Below, in pieces: positions 7,486-17,500 of a stretch of 41,546 nucleotides of DNA (position 1 is its first letter; every line of letters starts with the position of its first letter). This DNA comes from Alphaproteobacteria bacterium (lineage in GTDB: Bacteria > Pseudomonadota > Alphaproteobacteria > RF32 > CAG-239). The translations under genes and the position numbers were made by a program. The DNA lies in assembly GCA_017471705.1 (NCBI GenBank), contig JAFUSH010000036.1, positions 1 through 41,546 on the forward strand, in the 5' to 3' direction. The notes beneath the pieces were generated by a model. The model made no database searches. It was not told the DNA's origin and saw only the letters and a list, made by a program, of their open reading frames with translations.

Positions 7486-9424
7486 AATTAAGAAATTCAT
7501 ATTCTCGCTATTGGCGGCTCTGTTTATTCTTTGTCCGGCAATTTCTTATGCTGATGAAAATTGCTCGCCTGAAGAAATCACAAAAGCCGAAGGCAGAGCC
7601 AACAAATTAGCTCAAAAAAGTATAGATGCTTTTTTCAGCACCGTCGGGGTATTTAACACCGCGGCACAAAATTATATAAACCAATGTAATAAACCTGATT
7701 TGAATAAGGATAAAGACGGTAAAGTTACCAGATATGTTCCGAACAACAGCGTCGCCGCCCGTGCTACAATTGAAGGAATAAATAGACCGAGCTTTAAAAA
7801 CTCTGATAATTTTGAATATCTTAACTATAATTGGTCTCAAACAATTCCGCCTAACGATAATTGCTCCAAAATGCTGAAAACCGTGAGAGATTCTTTGGAA
7901 GTTTATAAACAAGCTTTGGCTTCGGCAGAGTCGACTACTTTAGCTTCAATGAATAAAGCATATATTATGTGCTTGTGCGGTGGACAGGGAGAAGACACCG
8001 CTTGTGTTTCGGCAGCCTTGGAAGGAGCTCAGGGAGCGGGATCTTGCAAAACATTTCCGGAGTATCAGCAAGAACTGAACCTATGCCCTCTTTGCGGGAT
8101 TTTCAAAGTCATAATGAAAACAATCGCCGGAGTGTCGTCTAAAGCGTGGAATGCCGTTGCCAAACCGCTTTCGAATGTGGTTATGGTATTCTTCCTTGTT
8201 TTGTTGGCATTTGAGGTGCTTAAAGCGGTTGCGGCAGTTGCCGGAAGTAAAATCAGTGCGCTTGCCAAAGGAGTATTGTTATTATGTCTGAAAATTGCCA
8301 TCACGGTTCAATTGCTCAGCAGTCCTAAGTATATATACGGCTATTTTCTATCTCCGGTAATAGAAGGCGGTTTGAATATGGGATTAGCGATGGCAAATGC
8401 CACCGGTGCCGGCGGTAACTGCGCCGTATCGACAGATGATCAAGTGGAAATTCCTTCGGATACTTTTTCATCTTCGGTTTATGACTCCGTTATATCAACT
8501 GTTCGTTGTTTCGGGGTTGCTGCTTCCACTTTACCGGCTATCGGCAGAGGATTGACTTGCTACGCTTGGGATGCAGGACACTTAGGCTTTCCGCATTTAG
8601 GAATGTGGATATCCGGAGTTTTGATGTATGTTTTCGGTCTGATGATTTGGCTGGCTATTTCGTTTTATATGATAGATTGCACGGTACAGATAGGTATGCT
8701 GAGCGGATTGGTGCCGCTATTGGTTGCCTGTTGGCCGTTCAAGCTCACCGAAGCCTATACTTTTAAAGGCTGTAAAATGCTGATGAATTCGTTTTTCTCG
8801 TATGTTATGCTGGGAGTAATATTGTTACTCGGTACAATGATAACAACTCACGCTGCCTCGGGTGACGGCAGTAACATAGATCAAATTATTGCCGCTATTA
8901 ATGATAACGACATTAAAGCTCTGAAAAAAATGTGCAGTCTTGACGCGTTCCAAATACTTATTTTGGCATCTTGCTGTATATTTGCAATGAAACTTATCGG
9001 ACAAGTTAATAACTTGGCTGATCAATTCTCGAAAGGCTCCGGTTCAAGCATCGGTAACAAGATGGGCGGTATGGCAATGAGTGCCGCTACAAATGTGGCT
9101 AAAGGCGCTGCAAAAACGACCGGAAGAATTGCCGGCTCTGCAGTTAAACATACCGCAGCCGCGACCGGTGTTACAGCCGCATTAAATAAAGGCGCCGACG
9201 CCGTTAAGGGCGGTTGGCAGAAAGGATGGTCCAAAGCTGGACAAGGACTCGGAATGGGTAAGTACCAAAATCAGCAAACCGGTTCGGGCAAAGAAGGCGG
9301 CGAAGAAAATACTGAGGATAAAGAGGAGAAGAAACAGGATACCCCGACTCCGGAAACGACTCCGCCGGATACTCAGCCACCGGAAAATCAGCCGGAAAAT
9401 CAACCGGAAAATCCGCCGCAATAA
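7475..9424 (+). CDS. VirB6/TrbL-like polytopic membrane protein (module 2)
   Basis: This 649-residue protein has a signal peptide (cleavage after about residue 26, SYA-DEN), a Cys-containing exported region and CPLC (204-207). The membrane domain with the family marks follows: LPAIGRGLTCYAWDAG, MIWLAISFYMIDCTVQIG and ACWPFKLTEAY. A Gly/Ala/Lys-rich segment and a Pro-rich tail with repeated PENQ units come last. It is clearly a paralogue of module 1. Two in-frame ATGs exist (7472 and 7475); the second has the better distance to AAGGAG. It overlaps the preceding small gene. Confidence 0.65.
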   Translation: MKNRIKKFIFSLLAALFILCPAISYADENCSPEEITKAEGRANKLAQKSIDAFFSTVGVFNTAAQNYINQCNKPDLNKDKDGKVTRYVPNNSVAARATIEGINRPSFKNSDNFEYLNYNWSQTIPPNDNCSKMLKTVRDSLEVYKQALASAESTTLASMNKAYIMCLCGGQGEDTACVSAALEGAQGAGSCKTFPEYQQELNLCPLCGIFKVIMKTIAGVSSKAWNAVAKPLSNVVMVFFLVLLAFEVLKAVAAVAGSKISALAKGVLLLCLKIAITVQLLSSPKYIYGYFLSPVIEGGLNMGLAMANATGAGGNCAVSTDDQVEIPSDTFSSSVYDSVISTVRCFGVAASTLPAIGRGLTCYAWDAGHLGFPHLGMWISGVLMYVFGLMIWLAISFYMIDCTVQIGMLSGLVPLLVACWPFKLTEAYTFKGCKMLMNSFFSYVMLGVILLLGTMITTHAASGDGSNIDQIIAAINDNDIKALKKMCSLDAFQILILASCCIFAMKLIGQVNNLADQFSKGSGSSIGNKMGGMAMSAATNVAKGAAKTTGRIAGSAVKHTAAATGVTAALNKGADAVKGGWQKGWSKAGQGLGMGKYQNQQTGSGKEGGEENTEDKEEKKQDTPTPETTPPDTQPPENQPENQPENPPQ

Positions 9425-9488
9425 AAAATTATCTCTATTGTAACGGGTGAAAAACTATGATAAAATAAGGACTGACAAGGAACGGAAT

Positions 9489-10859
9489 ATGAAGAACATA
9501 AATTTATACAGATTGCTGAAAGTATTATGCATCGCCTTTGGCGTCGTATTCCTGCTTGTGGCCTGCGGAGATGATCCGGGTGCCAATCCGTACCAAGAAA
9601 CCGAAATGAGCGAAGAAGAACAAGCCAAAGCACAAAGCGGGAGTTTTGATAAAGAATCCAAGCTTTGTTGGCAGGGAGAATTGTTGGGACTGTTTTATAA
9701 ACCGTTGGGCGATATGTCATTAAAAGTATATTCTCAGTTAACCAGTACAAATAATATTATGCAATTAATGATGTTAGCGTTTTCTTTATGGATGGCTTTT
9801 CAGATTTTACGTCACGTTTCCACCACCTCTCCGGAATCAATGGGAGAATTTTGGACTAAAATTTTGCGAAAAGGAACGTTGTGTTTTGCTTGCGGATATT
9901 TGGCGTCATCACCGGAAAGTATTTTGTATGTACTCAATACGTTTGTTTTCCCTATTTATCTGACTTTATTGGAACTGTGCGGAAATGTACTTGATATTAC
10001 GGCAAAAACTCCGGAAGCCGCGGCAAAATCTTTAAAATTACCGGGGACCAGCGAAATTTGCGAAACATATAATTACAGTATGTCGGGGGGGTGCAAACTG
10101 CCTGATACCGGTTCCATCGGTTTAACTACCAGTAAATTTCCGGAAGAACCGCTGAATATGATGGGATGTATGGCTTGCGCCGTCGGCTCAAGGCTTGATG
10201 TAGGATATCACGTTGCCGTACTCGCGATGAGTCAAGGATTTTTCGGCTTTCTGGTCGGCTGCTTTTTGGTGGCGGCGTTTTTCATTACCAAAATGGGATT
10301 TGCTATGTATTTGGTAGACAGCATATTCCGTCTTGATATGATGATTATTGTCGCGCCGTTTTTAATACTGTTTTATCCGTTTGAGCAAACTCGAAAATGG
10401 ACAGCCACCGGTTTCAAAATAATTTTAAACTCCTCGGCTATTATGCTGTGTTTGGGGGTTTTAATAAGTATGACCATTTTGGCAATGCAAAAGATTTTGG
10501 TTAATCCGGATATGGGAGAGCTTGGCACTAAAGAATCTTACAATGATTTCGGCGTTATCCCGATTTCGCTCATTTTCTTGGGCTTTGTAATCATCAAAGC
10601 TTCCGGAGTTGCCGTGTCATTATCGGAAAGTGTAACCGGAGGCGGCGGCGATACCAAATTCCAGAAGAAGATGGCGGCATTGGTCGGAACCGTGGCAAAG
10701 GGTTTATTTGTCGCGCTTACGTGGGGTTCAGGTAAAGCCGTTACCGCCGTAGTCGATCACGTTGAAAGAGTTAAGGCTATCTATGATAAAATTCAAAAAG
10801 CCAAGAAAAAAGTTGAAAAAGTTCAAAACAAAATGCGGCAACTTGCCGGAAGGAAATAA
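9489..10859 (+). CDS. VirB6/TrbL-like membrane lipoprotein (module 3)
   Basis: This 456-residue protein has a lipoprotein signal with lipobox LVAC (Cys26), which is unusual for a VirB6-type protein. A short exported segment contains a single Cys where the neighbours have CxxC. The two-part membrane domain follows: helices from about 80, then MMGCMACAVGSR, FAMYLVDSIFRLD and LFYPFEQTRKW, the module's version of the D-C-x-x-Q and P-F-x-x-T marks. It has no long tail. AAGGA lies 7 nt before the ATG. It begins 64 nt after module 2 and ends 13 nt before the next gene. Confidence 0.6.
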   Translation: MKNINLYRLLKVLCIAFGVVFLLVACGDDPGANPYQETEMSEEEQAKAQSGSFDKESKLCWQGELLGLFYKPLGDMSLKVYSQLTSTNNIMQLMMLAFSLWMAFQILRHVSTTSPESMGEFWTKILRKGTLCFACGYLASSPESILYVLNTFVFPIYLTLLELCGNVLDITAKTPEAAAKSLKLPGTSEICETYNYSMSGGCKLPDTGSIGLTTSKFPEEPLNMMGCMACAVGSRLDVGYHVAVLAMSQGFFGFLVGCFLVAAFFITKMGFAMYLVDSIFRLDMMIIVAPFLILFYPFEQTRKWTATGFKIILNSSAIMLCLGVLISMTILAMQKILVNPDMGELGTKESYNDFGVIPISLIFLGFVIIKASGVAVSLSESVTGGGGDTKFQKKMAALVGTVAKGLFVALTWGSGKAVTAVVDHVERVKAIYDKIQKAKKKVEKVQNKMRQLAGRK

Positions 10860-10872
10860 AGAGAGGTCGCAG

Positions 10873-12147
10873 ATGATGAAATTTTTTGAAAGTATAACAA
10901 AACCGATATCGCGATTATTCAGCAGATGCTTGGGGAATGGGCTCGTAGATCCCTTGACGATTGCTTTGCAATCGAGGGATGACTGGAGTATAATTGCTGT
11001 GCTGCCGAGATATAGCTCAAAGAAAAACATCATCATTTCCGCTCTTACTGCAGTTGTTATGTTTTTCGTGGTTATGAAACCGGCAACGGTCGGCGCCGAA
11101 TACAGCTTGGTGCAATTACGAATTGCCAGCGTTCTCATCAACGAGATGGGCGGTGTAGCCGCCATAACAGGTGAAAAAAATAATGAACCGATGACACGCG
11201 TTGCCGAAGTAATGCGTAATATGTACAACTATTGGCATAAAAAAAACAGCCGTATTACCTATAGTGACGTTTTGTTTGTTGATACTCACTTTGAAAATGC
11301 ACGTGCCAAATTTGCCCACCTCGGAAAAGCCGATTTGGAAAGAATGGGACGTAAAGCCGGTTCGGAATGGAATGTTGCATTAAATCTTGCCGGTAAATTG
11401 GTAAATGGTACTCTTACATCAGATATTGCACACGGAGCCAATGCCTTTAATGCAAACTGTGAGCAAAAACAAGGAAGAGCTTTTGCAAATAGCTTAAAAT
11501 ACGGGGATACTCCGGCTTGTTTGCTGAAAAAAGTATACGGAGGCAAGAAGCAACAATATAAAGTATTAGCCGTTCAGGCTCTTCCTATGCAGGCTAAAGG
11601 TATGCAAACAGCCACATTCTGGCAGTGGGAGTTAGGAGGAACAAGGCACGCCTACGATGACGATGTTACTGCTCCGGCTGACCCTAATTTCAGTTTAAGC
11701 GAGTCGTCCAATGGTACCGCAAGTGAGGATAGTGATGGTGCGAGAGAAGCAGCATCTTGCGCAATGGATGCTATGCAAGCTATGTACTTAACCGATGAAA
11801 GTAAAGTTGACCAATATTGTTGGTATTGCAAAATCGTCATTGTATTGGTTAACGCTTATCTGCAGGCCGTAAGCGAAGCCTTACCGGCAACACAGTCGTT
11901 GGGTAAGGTTATTTTGAAATTTGGTTTCCTGATTTGGCTTGCTTACTACATTTTACAACAAGTAAGCTCTATAAATGCCGTAACTCCGGGAAAAATGTTA
12001 CAAGATATACTGGTTATGGGTTTCAAAGTGGCACTGGCTTATTCGGCTGTCACCATAGGGGCTCAAATAATCCGCGATTATTATCTGGATCCTATTGTCG
12101 GCACCGGTATCGACTATGGTTGGGCAATATTTACGGGAGGAACATAG
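10873..12147 (+). CDS. SleB-like cell-wall hydrolase fused to the first half of a VirB6-like module (module 4a)
   Basis: This 424-residue protein has a cytoplasmic lead and a signal anchor (about 53-72). Residues about 80-200 resemble the SleB/Hydrolase_2 fold: IASVLINEMGG with Glu91 at the expected catalytic place, RVAEVMRNMYNY like the VVLNR helix, SDVLFVDTHFE, then NGTLTSDIAHGANAFNAN, which matches the family's G...D.T.GATHYH segment. CWYC (316-319) leads into two or three membrane helices equal to the first half of the neighbours' channel domain, ending at GTGIDYGWAIF. The stop comes exactly where paralogues continue through an exported loop. The second half lies in the next gene. It would be a peptidoglycan-opening channel subunit. 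Confidence 0.6.
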   Translation: MMKFFESITKPISRLFSRCLGNGLVDPLTIALQSRDDWSIIAVLPRYSSKKNIIISALTAVVMFFVVMKPATVGAEYSLVQLRIASVLINEMGGVAAITGEKNNEPMTRVAEVMRNMYNYWHKKNSRITYSDVLFVDTHFENARAKFAHLGKADLERMGRKAGSEWNVALNLAGKLVNGTLTSDIAHGANAFNANCEQKQGRAFANSLKYGDTPACLLKKVYGGKKQQYKVLAVQALPMQAKGMQTATFWQWELGGTRHAYDDDVTAPADPNFSLSESSNGTASEDSDGAREAASCAMDAMQAMYLTDESKVDQYCWYCKIVIVLVNAYLQAVSEALPATQSLGKVILKFGFLIWLAYYILQQVSSINAVTPGKMLQDILVMGFKVALAYSAVTIGAQIIRDYYLDPIVGTGIDYGWAIFTGGT

Positions 12148-12148
12148 A

Positions 12149-14542
12149 ATGGATTTTAAGTGGATGAAAAATATTGCTCTTGTTTTATTCGTCGGATTAA
12201 TTTACATTTTCGGCTCCGTTGAAATTGCCGATGCACAACCGTATCTTCCTCAAGATGACGGTCTTAAGAAGATAAATGAATTGGCTGAATGGACCGATGC
12301 CGGCAAAAAAAAGAAAGCAGAGGAAGAAGCTAAGAAAAAGGCTGAAGAAGAAGCAAAGAAAAAACAAGAAGGAGCTGCACCTGAAGGTATCGCAAAACCA
12401 AAAACATCTCAAGAAGTAATTGATGGATTGACACCTTGGAGAAATTCTTCGGCTTCTTCTTGCTCAGGTGACTATCAACCTGAAAATCAAGATGCCGGAA
12501 CAACACCTAATTCGGCAGGTCTGTTTTCTCCTGAAATTATGGTAAAAATGCAAGCTTTTATGCGTCAAATCTATAAGGAACTGTCCAAAGTATTTATGAT
12601 TGGTCATTCATTACTCTGTTACTCGCAAAAAGTTGCATATCTTTGTATCGGCATAATGGGCAAATGTTTTGCAAAACTGGCAAATCTCAATCTGTTTGTC
12701 AGCGGTATGCTGATTTATGTCGTCGGAGTTTTGATGACAATGAGTATAGGTATGTATTTTGTGGATATTTCATTCAAACTCGGTTTTGCAATGTTATTTA
12801 TGCCGGTATCCATAGCTTTATGGCCTTTCCCGCCGACAAAAAATAAATTTCAAGAAAACTTAAGCATTATCATTCGTAACGGTATGCTGTTTACATTGGT
12901 AGCCATCGGCGTAACTTTTGCCGTGACCTTAATTTCAAACAGCCTGCTTGATACCGGAGACGGACGTGACGGATGGGAAGCATTTTGGCAAGCCATTGCC
13001 GACAAAAAGACCGAAGTTTTAATAGACAATTTTGCGTTTGATCGTATGCACTTTTTGGTGGTTGCATTCGGATTAATTTTCGGTTTCAAGATTTTAGCCT
13101 CCAGTGTTAATGACTATTTGGATTATTTTTTCAGCGATTCCGTATTCGGTTCGGAAAGTCCGATGCACCATATGGGAACGCAGGCTGTCGGTATGGTTGC
13201 CGCCAACACCGTAAAACCGGCGGCATCGTTTATCGGCGATGTGGCTAAAACCCAAACCGGACGCGCTATTGCCGGCGTCGGAGGAGGTATAGCCGCTCTC
13301 GGTTCCAAAGAGGGACGATCACGTATTGCAGGAAATTTTAAAAAATTCGGCAGCGCAGTTGCAAATCCGCGAAGAACTATAGGTAATGCCGTAAACAAAC
13401 TTGAAACTTCAACTAAAAAGGCAGTAGGAAGCGGACTTAAAGGTATCACAAATGTGGGAACTTTGATTTTGCCTATCAAAGAATCAACCCGTAAAAAATT
13501 AGAGCAAAAAGCTGATGATTGGATTGATAACAACATCAGAGACGGAAAATTACGGAATCTGGCCGCCGACACTGCAGCATTCGGCGTAAATACTTTCAAT
13601 CAGGCTATCGGCAATAAGAATGCCAAATTCGTCACTCGCGATGATATCAAAAACAAAGTCAATGAATCTATTGATAGTGTCAAAGATGATTTAAGCAACC
13701 TGTATGGTGATAAATTAAAGGAAAATGTCAAGTCCGGTATTGTAAAGACCGCAACTAAATTGAATAATGAAATTCAAGGTTTACGCGATAATCCGGACGG
13801 AATAAAAAGCGAAGAAGAAATGCGCGAAATATTCCATCAAGGAAAAGAGCTGGGCAAAACAGGTGCGCAAATTGTCGGAGGGGCAATCAGCGGCGGTATA
13901 CATAATCTTGCCGATAAAGCCGAAAATACCGCCAAAAATACTGTAGCCGGTACAGCGGCAATGGTCTATAATGATATTCAAAGCTTGAAGAACAATCCGC
14001 AAAATGCCGTAACAACAGAAGCTATGCGGATGCTTTTGGGAGAAGAAAAACAAAAACTGGCTCAAGCCACAAAACAGGCTTGGAAAGAAGCAGACAAGGC
14101 TCCTATAAGTTTACAACCTTCAGCAATATTATCAACTCCGTTCAAAGTTGCCGAAAGTCTCGGTAAAGGATTTCGGCATCCAATCAACAGCGCCGTTAAT
14201 AATTTAAATAAATTGGCAGCCGGATGGGAAAAAGTTAAACAAGCTAAAGAACAGAAAATAATATTGAAAACAACCGGACAAATTGTTTTAAGAACTGCCG
14301 CACGAACAGTTAAAGGAACCGGTCAAGATATTAAGCATACGGCTGAGGGTACCGCTTCCGTGTTGGGTAATGTGTTAAAAGATTTTGGTAAGAGTTTGCA
14401 AAACAATAAACCTGCCGACGGACAATCCAAACACAAATGGACAAGTTGGCAGGATATGCACGATGCCGAACAGAGAAAGAAAGAAGCCGCGCAAGAAGAC
14501 AGAGATTACTTTAAATCAATCAATACATACGATGATGACTAG
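12149..14542 (+). CDS. Second half of a split VirB6-like module with its own signal peptide (module 4b)
   Basis: This 797-residue protein starts 1 nt after module 4a stops, with GGGAGG 8 nt upstream. It has a signal peptide (cleavage after about residue 29, ADA-QPY) and a Lys/Glu/Ala coiled-coil stretch (about 52-76). Its membrane domain corresponds only to the second half of the paralogues: FMIGHSLLCYSQK, MSIGMYFVDISFKLG and ALWPFPPTKNKF, then two more helices. A roughly 440-residue soluble tail follows, helical and basic, with an internal duplication around IQGLRDNP and IQSLKNNP. The signal peptide would restore the membrane topology lost by the split. This is not a simple frameshift, because it has its own ribosome-binding site and export signal. 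Confidence 0.6.
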   Translation: MDFKWMKNIALVLFVGLIYIFGSVEIADAQPYLPQDDGLKKINELAEWTDAGKKKKAEEEAKKKAEEEAKKKQEGAAPEGIAKPKTSQEVIDGLTPWRNSSASSCSGDYQPENQDAGTTPNSAGLFSPEIMVKMQAFMRQIYKELSKVFMIGHSLLCYSQKVAYLCIGIMGKCFAKLANLNLFVSGMLIYVVGVLMTMSIGMYFVDISFKLGFAMLFMPVSIALWPFPPTKNKFQENLSIIIRNGMLFTLVAIGVTFAVTLISNSLLDTGDGRDGWEAFWQAIADKKTEVLIDNFAFDRMHFLVVAFGLIFGFKILASSVNDYLDYFFSDSVFGSESPMHHMGTQAVGMVAANTVKPAASFIGDVAKTQTGRAIAGVGGGIAALGSKEGRSRIAGNFKKFGSAVANPRRTIGNAVNKLETSTKKAVGSGLKGITNVGTLILPIKESTRKKLEQKADDWIDNNIRDGKLRNLAADTAAFGVNTFNQAIGNKNAKFVTRDDIKNKVNESIDSVKDDLSNLYGDKLKENVKSGIVKTATKLNNEIQGLRDNPDGIKSEEEMREIFHQGKELGKTGAQIVGGAISGGIHNLADKAENTAKNTVAGTAAMVYNDIQSLKNNPQNAVTTEAMRMLLGEEKQKLAQATKQAWKEADKAPISLQPSAILSTPFKVAESLGKGFRHPINSAVNNLNKLAAGWEKVKQAKEQKIILKTTGQIVLRTAARTVKGTGQDIKHTAEGTASVLGNVLKDFGKSLQNNKPADGQSKHKWTSWQDMHDAEQRKKEAAQEDRDYFKSINTYDDD

Positions 14543-14555
14543 GGGACCGACAAAG

Positions 14556-17500
14556 ATGAAGGAATGCTTGAAAAAGAATATAATACAAAAAATAAATAGT
14601 GGCATTATCAAGTCACTTATTCTAGGCATTACGGTATGTTGTATCACTTTGCTTTTTTCTTTTGACGGCAAATGTTATGATTGGGGAGCTGGAACTTCCA
14701 CTTATACCCCTAAATCTGGAATCGGAACTGGAGGTTCAGGCACAAATGGTTCCGGTGGTGGAACTTCTCAAGCTTCTTGTCAACAATCTGAATGTTCATC
14801 TGCCACTAAAGGTTGCATAATGAAACAAGACAGTAAAGGGCATTTTAATCAATTGGCTTCTAACAGCAGTATGAGAGCTGCCTGCTTACACGAGCGTTCC
14901 GAAAAGGGCTGTTTTGATTTAACACCGGTCAGCTGTGTGGGAAGTTACGGCGGACTTGGCTATCGTCCAAACGGCGCCGGCGGCAATGATACCCCACGCA
15001 ATCACTATGGAAGCGACTTAGGAGCTGCAGCTTGTACAAGAAAAGACGGTTCTTACCCATTGATTAATGTTTATGCTGCCGCTGATGGTACGGTGGCTTA
15101 TGTCAATACATCGACCGGCGGAGGTCGCACCATTGCAATCACGCATACAAAAGGATGTAAAAGTGCCCCTAAAGGAGGTGAAAATTATAAATCAACCTAT
15201 CGCCATTTATTAGCGTATAAAGTATCTATAGGGGATAAAGTAAAAAAGAATGACATCATCGGGTTAATGGGCGGATCGAATGCAAAATGTATAGGTTGTG
15301 CCGCCTGTGATGCCACCGCGCAAAGAACAGACGAGTATAAAGGTATGTGGACCACCGCTGGTTGCGGTAAACCTTATGCCGTGCATTTACATTTTGAAAT
15401 AGAAGACGGTGCAGCAAATTCTTCATCAACTCAAGCACACGCGGCAACGGCATTAGACCCGAGTTGCAACAGCTTGCAAACACTTTGCGGTGGCTGCCCT
15501 TCCGCTCCGGGAGATGATAGTTGTAAAGGCGGTCAACAAGGATGGTCGGACGGAAGAGCCGGAACAGCAGACGGAACTTTATATCCGGGAGGCACCGGAC
15601 CTGACGGAGGCGGTAACTATGCTCAATCGCAGTGTAAATATTCAGACTATTTGGATAATGAAAAATGCGTATTCTGCAGTATGTTCAAAACGATGTTTAA
15701 CGCCGCCAGTCAAATAGCTTTAATGGCAGACAACGGTCTTTTAACCCCTACTCTTAATTTAGTAAAAATAGGCTTTTTGATTTGGCTTGCCATTTATTTG
15801 TTAAAACAATTAGCCTCTTTCAAAGCCACCAATTCCGGTGAATTGGCAAAAGGTATTTTATTCCAAGGTTTCAGAGTTGCCGCAGTGGCGCTGATTTTGA
15901 GCAGTACCGCATCTCTGTTTTATGTAATGGATTTGACACTGAATCCGGTAATGATGACGGGGCTGAATTTTATCAAAGATTTAAACACCACCTCGACTTG
16001 TTCGAAAGATGCCGAATATATGCAAAATATTAAGGGATACAGTGCCGAAAAAGGATATGCCGATACATCCACTGCCAAAGGAGGTCTGTCAACAGAATTA
16101 GGAGAGGCTATTATCTGTGGAGTTAAAAATATGGAAGATTCCACCAGTGTATTGATGAAACTCGGTAATTTCTCGGTTTGCTTGGGCTTCCACGACCACC
16201 CGTGGGTTCTTGCCGATACTATGGGTATAAAAATTGATTTACCTCACTTGGGATACGTCACTACCGGTATATTCTTATGGTTGGCCGGACTTGCGTTATT
16301 ACTGACTTTCCCGTGGTGCTTGGTCGATTGCATACTGCAACTGTGTATAGCCGCAGCCCTTGTTCCTTGCGCCATCGGGGCTTATGCTTTCAAAATTACT
16401 TCAAAATACCTGAAAATTATTTGGGACTTCTTTATGAATGCTATGTTCAATTTCGTATTTATGGCACTCATAATTTATATCATTAACCAACAATTACAAA
16501 GCTGGATTGGCGTAGATTTGGGCGGTGGTGAAAACGGACCGGACAACGATCATAGAATATTTATCAGATTCAACGGCTTAGCTTGGTATGGGATGGGATT
16601 TATCCGCGTTGCCGCAATCTGTTTCTTCTGTTATGTATTTTTTGATGAAGCCAAATCAATGGCCGAAAAATTCGCTTCTTCACCGGGGTTAGGCGGCGGA
16701 AAAGGTATCGGTCGTATGGTCGGCGGAACTATGATGGATGCCGCCGGCAAAACCGGAAAAGCCGCTTTACATACAACTTTACATACAACCGGAAAAGTAG
16801 CTAGCGCCGCCGGAGCCGGTCTGAATTATGCTGTCGGCAATCAGTACCGAAGTATGAAAAACCACGCCATCGGTGCCATTGCCTCGAGATTTGGCAAAAA
16901 TGCATCGGTTACCGGAGCAGACGGAAAAACTGTTGCCCACGAAGGCAGTTTCCGAATGTTCGGCCGCGATATTAAATTCTCGGCTACTAAAGGGGAAGAC
17001 GGAAAATGGTCATTAACCAGAGAAACCCATAAACGTTCACAATCGGATAAAGCTTTTGAGAAAGTATTGGATAAAGACGGTAATGAAGTAAGAGATGAAA
17101 ACGGCAATGTCAAATACCGCGCCCGTCACCGTGTGTTCGGTAAAGTTACCGGATACGAGGATATGATTGCCACTAAAGATGAAAACGGTAATTTGGTGTA
17201 TAGCACAGCCGACGGAAAAAGCACATTCCGTCTTGATGAAAACGGACAAATAGCCGCTTATAAGACCAGATTTACCCGTTCTTACTTAGGTTTGGGCAAA
17301 GCCGTGGAAAAAACTAAAAAACAATACGGAACCAACCGCGTTGTCAGCACTGCAACATCTCGCACCACCGAGAGAACTGATGCTCTGGGTAATGTAACCG
17401 ACGCCCATACCGAAATGAAAGACTTCAACCTCTTTAACCGCGATTTGATTAAAAAAGACGGAACCATTAATATTGATACTTTTAATGAAATGCAGAAAAA

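Noticed and set aside
12100..12160. Frameshift or sequencing error between modules 4a and 4b
   Set aside because: The downstream gene has a GGGAGG site at ideal distance, its own signal peptide and a coiled-coil insert absent from paralogues, so two genuine proteins are more likely.
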